A stretch of 9,744 nt of DNA from Thermodesulfobacteriota bacterium (GTDB lineage: Bacteria > Desulfobacterota > QYQD01): the NCBI GenBank assembly GCA_030017815.1, contig JASEGX010000084.1, positions 1 to 9,744 of the forward strand, written 5' to 3'. The position numbers and the translations under genes are program-made. The notes beneath the pieces are model-generated. The model had not been told where the DNA came from. It did not search any database and saw only the letters and a program-made list of their open reading frames with translations. Below, piece after piece: positions 7,285-9,744 of the stretch; position 1 is the first letter of the stretch; each line of letters begins with the position of its first letter.

Positions 7285-9288
7285 TCACATAAAATAGTCG
7301 AAGTCCGTCTCTCTTTTCAGTCTCTTCCTGATCCTCAAAATATTCGCCGGAAGGACCTGAGGATTAAGCTCTACATAATTTCGTTCTCCCTGCCAGATAT
7401 ATTTATCGTCACTCAAAAGGTCGTGCACCAGGTATGGTTGGTCAGGATCTATGCCTAACTCATGAATAGGAACCTTCAGCCATCCGGACTGGGTATGATA
7501 CGGATCAAGATTTACCACCACGAGTATAATGTTGGAGAAGTCCTCGGTCGCCTTGGCGTAAAAGAGGAGATAATCATTATCCACTTCGTAAAACTTCAGG
7601 ATCCACGGGATCTGAAGGGCAGGATTTTCCCTCCTTATCCTGTTCACTCTCGCGATGAAGTCTCTGAGGTTCCCGGGCGCATCCCAATCCCAGTGTTTTA
7701 GTTCATATTTTTCTGAATGGAGATATTCCTCCTTTCCAGGTACCGCGTCGTTAACGCACAGTTCAAAAGCCGGCCCATAGATGCCGTAACTGGATGAAAG
7801 GGTTGCCGCCAGGGCCATCCTTATGGTAAAGGCCGCCCGACCGCCATACTGCAGTTGTTCCGGAAGGATATCCGGCGTGTTAGGCCAGAAGTTGGGCCGG
7901 AAGTATTCTCTAACCTCTGTTTTCATAAGCTCCGTAAGGTATTCCATGAATTCTCTTTTTGTATTCCGCCAGGTAAAGTAGGTATATGATTGGGTAAATC
8001 CCAGTTTGGCCAGGTAGTACATGACCTTCGGCCTGGTAAACGCCTCGGCAAGGAAAATCACCTCCGGATAATCCCTTTTGATCTCCTTTATCAGCCATTC
8101 CCAGAACGGAAACGTCTTGGTATGCGGGTTATCGGCCCGGAATATCCGTACCCCTTTACCGATCCAGAAAAGAACCACATTTTTCAGTTCCTCCCACAGT
8201 TCCGACCAGTGGTCGGTTTCAAAGTTAAGCGGGAATATGTCTTCATACTTTTTGGGAGGGTTTTCCGCATACTGGACTGTCCCGTCCGGACGCCGCCGGA
8301 ACCACTTCGGATGTTCCTTGACATAGGGATGATCCGGAGAGCACTGAAAGGCCAGATCCAGGGCGATTTCCACCCCGTGCTCTCCAGCCCTGGCTACCAG
8401 TCTCTCAAAATCCTCGATGGTTCCAAGCTCGGGGTGGACAGCCTTGTGTCCGCCTTTATCCGAGCCAATAGCCCAGGGACTCCCCACATCTCCCGGACCG
8501 GCCTGGGGAAGGTTATTCTTCCCCTTACGGTTGGTCCGGCCTATAGGATGGATGGGCGGGAGATAGAGCACATCAAAGCCCATTCTGGCTATCTCAGGGA
8601 TAATCGTCTCACAATCCCTGAATGTCCCATGTTCACCAGACCTTGCAGGACATGACCTGGGAAACAATTCATACCATGTGCTGAAAACAGCCCTATCCCG
8701 ATCTACAGCCACGGCCAGCTCCTTATTATAACGTGTAGCCAGCCCCTTATCCGGATATCTATCCATGAGTTTACCAATTTCTTTACCCAGGATAACGGTC
8801 ACGGTCTTTTCTATGTCCGTTTCCTTTCTTAAAACGTTAATATATTCCAATAGCTTCTTTCGGTCGTTTTTCGAAGTCCTCTTCACGGCCCTTTCAAGAT
8901 GTTCAATCCCTATAAGTACATCAACCCGTATATCCTGACCGGCCTCAAATTTCTTTTTGAGATCCTTCTGCCAGGTCCTGAACTGGTCAACCCAGCCCTC
9001 GATAGTGTAAAGATAAGGTCCTAGTTCCTCAACGATGAACTGTCCCATCCAACGGTCGTTCTCCATAAACTTCATGGAAACGTCCTGCCATCCTTTATCG
9101 CCTTGTCGTTTATAAAGAAGTCTGGCTGAAATAGAATCATGCCCATCGCCAAAGATATCGGCCGTCACTATAACCTTTTCCCCGACAACCCTCTTAATAG
9201 GGAAAAATCCGCCGTTTATCTCAGGCCTCACACTCTCTATCACTACTCTCTTTCTTCCCCTATCCGCCATCATAGATGACCCATCCAT
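7285..9288 (-). CDS. glgE: alpha-1,4-glucan:maltose-1-phosphate maltosyltransferase (GlgE)
   Basis: GlgE transfers maltosyl units from alpha-maltose 1-phosphate to the non-reducing end of an alpha-1,4-glucan, releasing phosphate (GH13_3). The 667-aa protein has a beta-sandwich N-terminal domain at about 15-125 (RVVIESVRPEINGGFFPIKR), a helical insertion at about 127-178, a catalytic barrel at about 200-560 and a C-terminal beta domain. Visible signatures are TWYELFPRS (204-212), VLYLPPIHPIGRTNRKGKNN (240-259), EIALDLAFQCSPDHP (307-321), RADNPHTKTFPFWEW with nucleophile D386, FLAEAFTRP with acid/base E415, and NTPDIL with D473 as the third acidic residue. These match the Streptomyces and Mycobacterium enzymes. 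One small difference is RADNP where RVDNP is usual. The start is supported by AAAGGGGATC just upstream; M6 and M7 are possible alternatives. It is the first gene of the operon in the window, behind a long repeat-rich leader. Confidence 0.98.
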   Translation of the reverse strand: MDGSSMMADRGRKRVVIESVRPEINGGFFPIKRVVGEKVIVTADIFGDGHDSISARLLYKRQGDKGWQDVSMKFMENDRWMGQFIVEELGPYLYTIEGWVDQFRTWQKDLKKKFEAGQDIRVDVLIGIEHLERAVKRTSKNDRKKLLEYINVLRKETDIEKTVTVILGKEIGKLMDRYPDKGLATRYNKELAVAVDRDRAVFSTWYELFPRSCPARSGEHGTFRDCETIIPEIARMGFDVLYLPPIHPIGRTNRKGKNNLPQAGPGDVGSPWAIGSDKGGHKAVHPELGTIEDFERLVARAGEHGVEIALDLAFQCSPDHPYVKEHPKWFRRRPDGTVQYAENPPKKYEDIFPLNFETDHWSELWEELKNVVLFWIGKGVRIFRADNPHTKTFPFWEWLIKEIKRDYPEVIFLAEAFTRPKVMYYLAKLGFTQSYTYFTWRNTKREFMEYLTELMKTEVREYFRPNFWPNTPDILPEQLQYGGRAAFTIRMALAATLSSSYGIYGPAFELCVNDAVPGKEEYLHSEKYELKHWDWDAPGNLRDFIARVNRIRRENPALQIPWILKFYEVDNDYLLFYAKATEDFSNIILVVVNLDPYHTQSGWLKVPIHELGIDPDQPYLVHDLLSDDKYIWQGERNYVELNPQVLPANILRIRKRLKRETDFDYFM

Positions 9289-9337
9289 TTTGATCCCCTT
9301 TAATTGGTAATTATCATAAGAAAAGAACCTTTACCTA

Positions 9338-9392
9338 ATGCATTTGAACATGCATAGCGAGCGCATTCCCCGCTGCTTGCGGCGGGGTTAGC
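9338..9392. repeat. two-hairpin repeat unit, copy 1
   Basis: The unit opens with an AT-type arm pair, ATGCAT (9338-9343) and ATGCAT (9350-9355), around a 6-nt loop. It continues into a GC-rich hairpin, CCCCGCTG CTTG CGGCGGGG (9368-9387). The GC stem is perfect except for one position that would be U-G in a plus-strand RNA and A-C in the glgE-strand RNA. The 9-mer TAGCGAGCG occurs on both sides of the GC hairpin (9355-9363 and 9389-9397). It aligns to copy 2 at about 43 of 50 positions by hand alignment. It lies within the probable glgE leader. Confidence 0.7.
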
Positions 9393-9403
9393 GAGCGAAT
9401 ATG

Positions 9404-9453
9404 ATGCATTTTACCTTGCATACGGAGATTCCCCGCAGCTTGCTGCGGGGAGC
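9404..9453. repeat. two-hairpin repeat unit, copy 2
   Basis: The layout matches copy 1, 66 bp away: ATGCAT (9404-9409) and TTGCAT (9416-9421) as the first arm pair, then a perfect GC hairpin, CCCCGCAG CTTG CTGCGGGG (9431-9450), with the same CTTG loop. Relative to copy 1 it lacks 3 nt between the hairpins and 2 nt after the second. The two stem bases that differ from copy 1 pair here as A-T, while in copy 1 they are T-G. No T-run follows, so it is not an intrinsic terminator. Confidence 0.75.
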
Positions 9454-9519
9454 TTCAATTTGCGGCAGAGTAAAGCCCGAAAAGATCAAAAAACGGGTTC
9501 TTAAAAACGTGCATGGTTT

Positions 9520-9549
9520 AAAATAGCGTAAAATAGGCACAAAAGTCAA
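9520..9549 (-). promoter_or_regulatory. possible sigma-70 type promoter for the glgE operon
   Basis: On the minus strand, TTGACT (9549-9544, five of six matches to the -35 consensus) is separated by 18 bp from TATTTT (9525-9520, four of six to the -10). Transcription would start near 9513, giving a leader of about 225 nt that contains both two-hairpin units. A weaker -10-like TATGAT/GATAAT nearer the gene (about 9311-9317) has no good -35. This is a consensus match by eye in AT-rich DNA, so it is tentative. Confidence 0.35.
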
Positions 9550-9566
9550 GTTAGGGCAGTACCGGC

Positions 9567-9635
9567 GTTTCCTGAGTTTTTAGGAAACCCTTATGTTTCC
9601 GAGCGAAACTTGCTGGAGCAATCCGTCTGAGACGG
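9567..9635. repeat. row of three small inverted repeats
   Basis: Three hairpin-forming sequences follow one another. The first is GTTTCCT (9567-9573) with AGGAAAC (9582-9588). The second is GTTTC (9595-9599) CGAGC GAAAC (9605-9609). The third is CCGTC (9623-9627) TGA GACGG (9631-9635). The first two share the GTTTC/GAAAC arm, suggesting related units. They look like part of a dispersed intergenic repeat rather than a gene, but no second full copy is present in the window to prove it. Confidence 0.55.
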
Positions 9636-9669
9636 GCGAGGGCGTATTTTGGACTTTTTACGAAGCCGT

Positions 9670-9700
9670 CAAGTTTAACTTGTTACAAGAGAGCCTCTTG
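9670..9700. repeat. two adjacent short palindromes
   Basis: CAAGTT T AACTTG (9670-9682) and CAAGAG AGC CTCTTG (9686-9700) are perfect inverted repeats only 3 bp apart. The 8-mer GTCAAGTT also occurs at 9545-9552, and AAAAGTC (9541-9547) is inverted as GACTTTT (9652-9658), so this block shares words with the promoter-proximal block. The function is unknown. Confidence 0.5.
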
Positions 9701-9721
9701 CAAAACTCCATTTTTTGTCAT

Positions 9722-9744
9722 TCCCGCAACGCTTTTGAGCGGGA
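9722..9744. repeat. dispersed-type hairpin cut by the window end
   Basis: TCCCGC (9722-9727) pairs with GCGGGA (9739-9744) around an 11-nt loop, in the context GTCATTCCCGC...GCGGGA. From memory, the GTCATTCCCGC word belongs to palindromic repeats found in many copies in various bacterial genomes. The outer arm probably continues past the window edge. Confidence 0.55.

Larger units (their letters stand above)
9289..9744. other. gene-free, repeat-rich region upstream of glgE
   Basis: This 456-bp stretch has no convincing open reading frame on either strand and no tRNA-like or rRNA-like sequence. It holds a possible glgE promoter, two diverged copies of a two-hairpin unit, and at least five further inverted repeats packed into 9567-9744. 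None of the hairpins is followed by a T-run in either direction, so I see no intrinsic terminator. The gene beyond the right edge and its orientation are unknown. Confidence 0.7.

Noticed and set aside
7990..8655. 221-aa plus-strand open frame
   Set aside because: It lies wholly antisense to the conserved glgE catalytic domain, shows no recognisable domain, and is best explained as a shadow of glgE codon use.
9368..9450. GC-rich hairpins as intrinsic terminators
   Set aside because: Neither hairpin is followed by a T-run on either strand, and both lie between the best promoter candidate and glgE.
9338..9453. CRISPR array
   Set aside because: There are only two copies, the repeats are diverged and have two internal hairpins each, there is no regular spacer pattern, and no cas gene is nearby.
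9289..9744. Insertion sequence
   Set aside because: No transposase frame or remnant is present; only short inverted repeats without coding content are seen.

Overview
This 9.7 kb window is almost entirely a single minus-strand operon for alpha-glucan and trehalose metabolism. In transcription order (right to left) it reads glgE, a treS-maltokinase fusion, glgB, treZ, and the first codons of a further gene that runs off the left edge. Spacing is tight: 19 bp, 34 bp, a 4-bp ATGA overlap and 21 bp. No terminator is visible between the genes. All four complete proteins belong to the GH13 superfamily, keep their catalytic residues and have normal lengths.

The genes encode the GlgE pathway plus half of the TreY/TreZ pathway. 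TreS interconverts trehalose and maltose. The fused maltokinase (Mak/Pep2) makes alpha-maltose 1-phosphate with ATP. GlgE transfers maltosyl units onto a growing alpha-1,4-glucan, and GlgB adds alpha-1,6 branches. TreZ runs the opposite way, releasing trehalose from maltooligosyl-trehalose ends that TreY makes on glucan. TreY is not in the window. With a TreY elsewhere, the cell would have a closed trehalose-glucan cycle that needs no ADP-glucose. GlgC and GlgA are not seen here.

The right-hand 456 bp (9289-9744) carry no gene. They hold a possible promoter and long leader for glgE, two diverged copies of a two-hairpin unit with GC-rich stems, and a run of further inverted repeats. The last repeat, cut by the window end, has the TCCCGC...GCGGGA arms of repeats dispersed in many bacterial genomes. 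A second type of dispersed palindrome (C-run/G-run arms) lies inside the start of treZ and encodes a proline/glycine-rich tract.

The organism is bacterial. The moderate base composition, strong AGGAGG-type ribosome binding sites and repeat style suggest an uncultured-type Desulfobacterota, Nitrospirota or similar Gram-negative. This is recall-based and of low confidence. The enzymes are a known system. The least explained parts are the repeat-rich glgE upstream region and the repeat at the treZ start.
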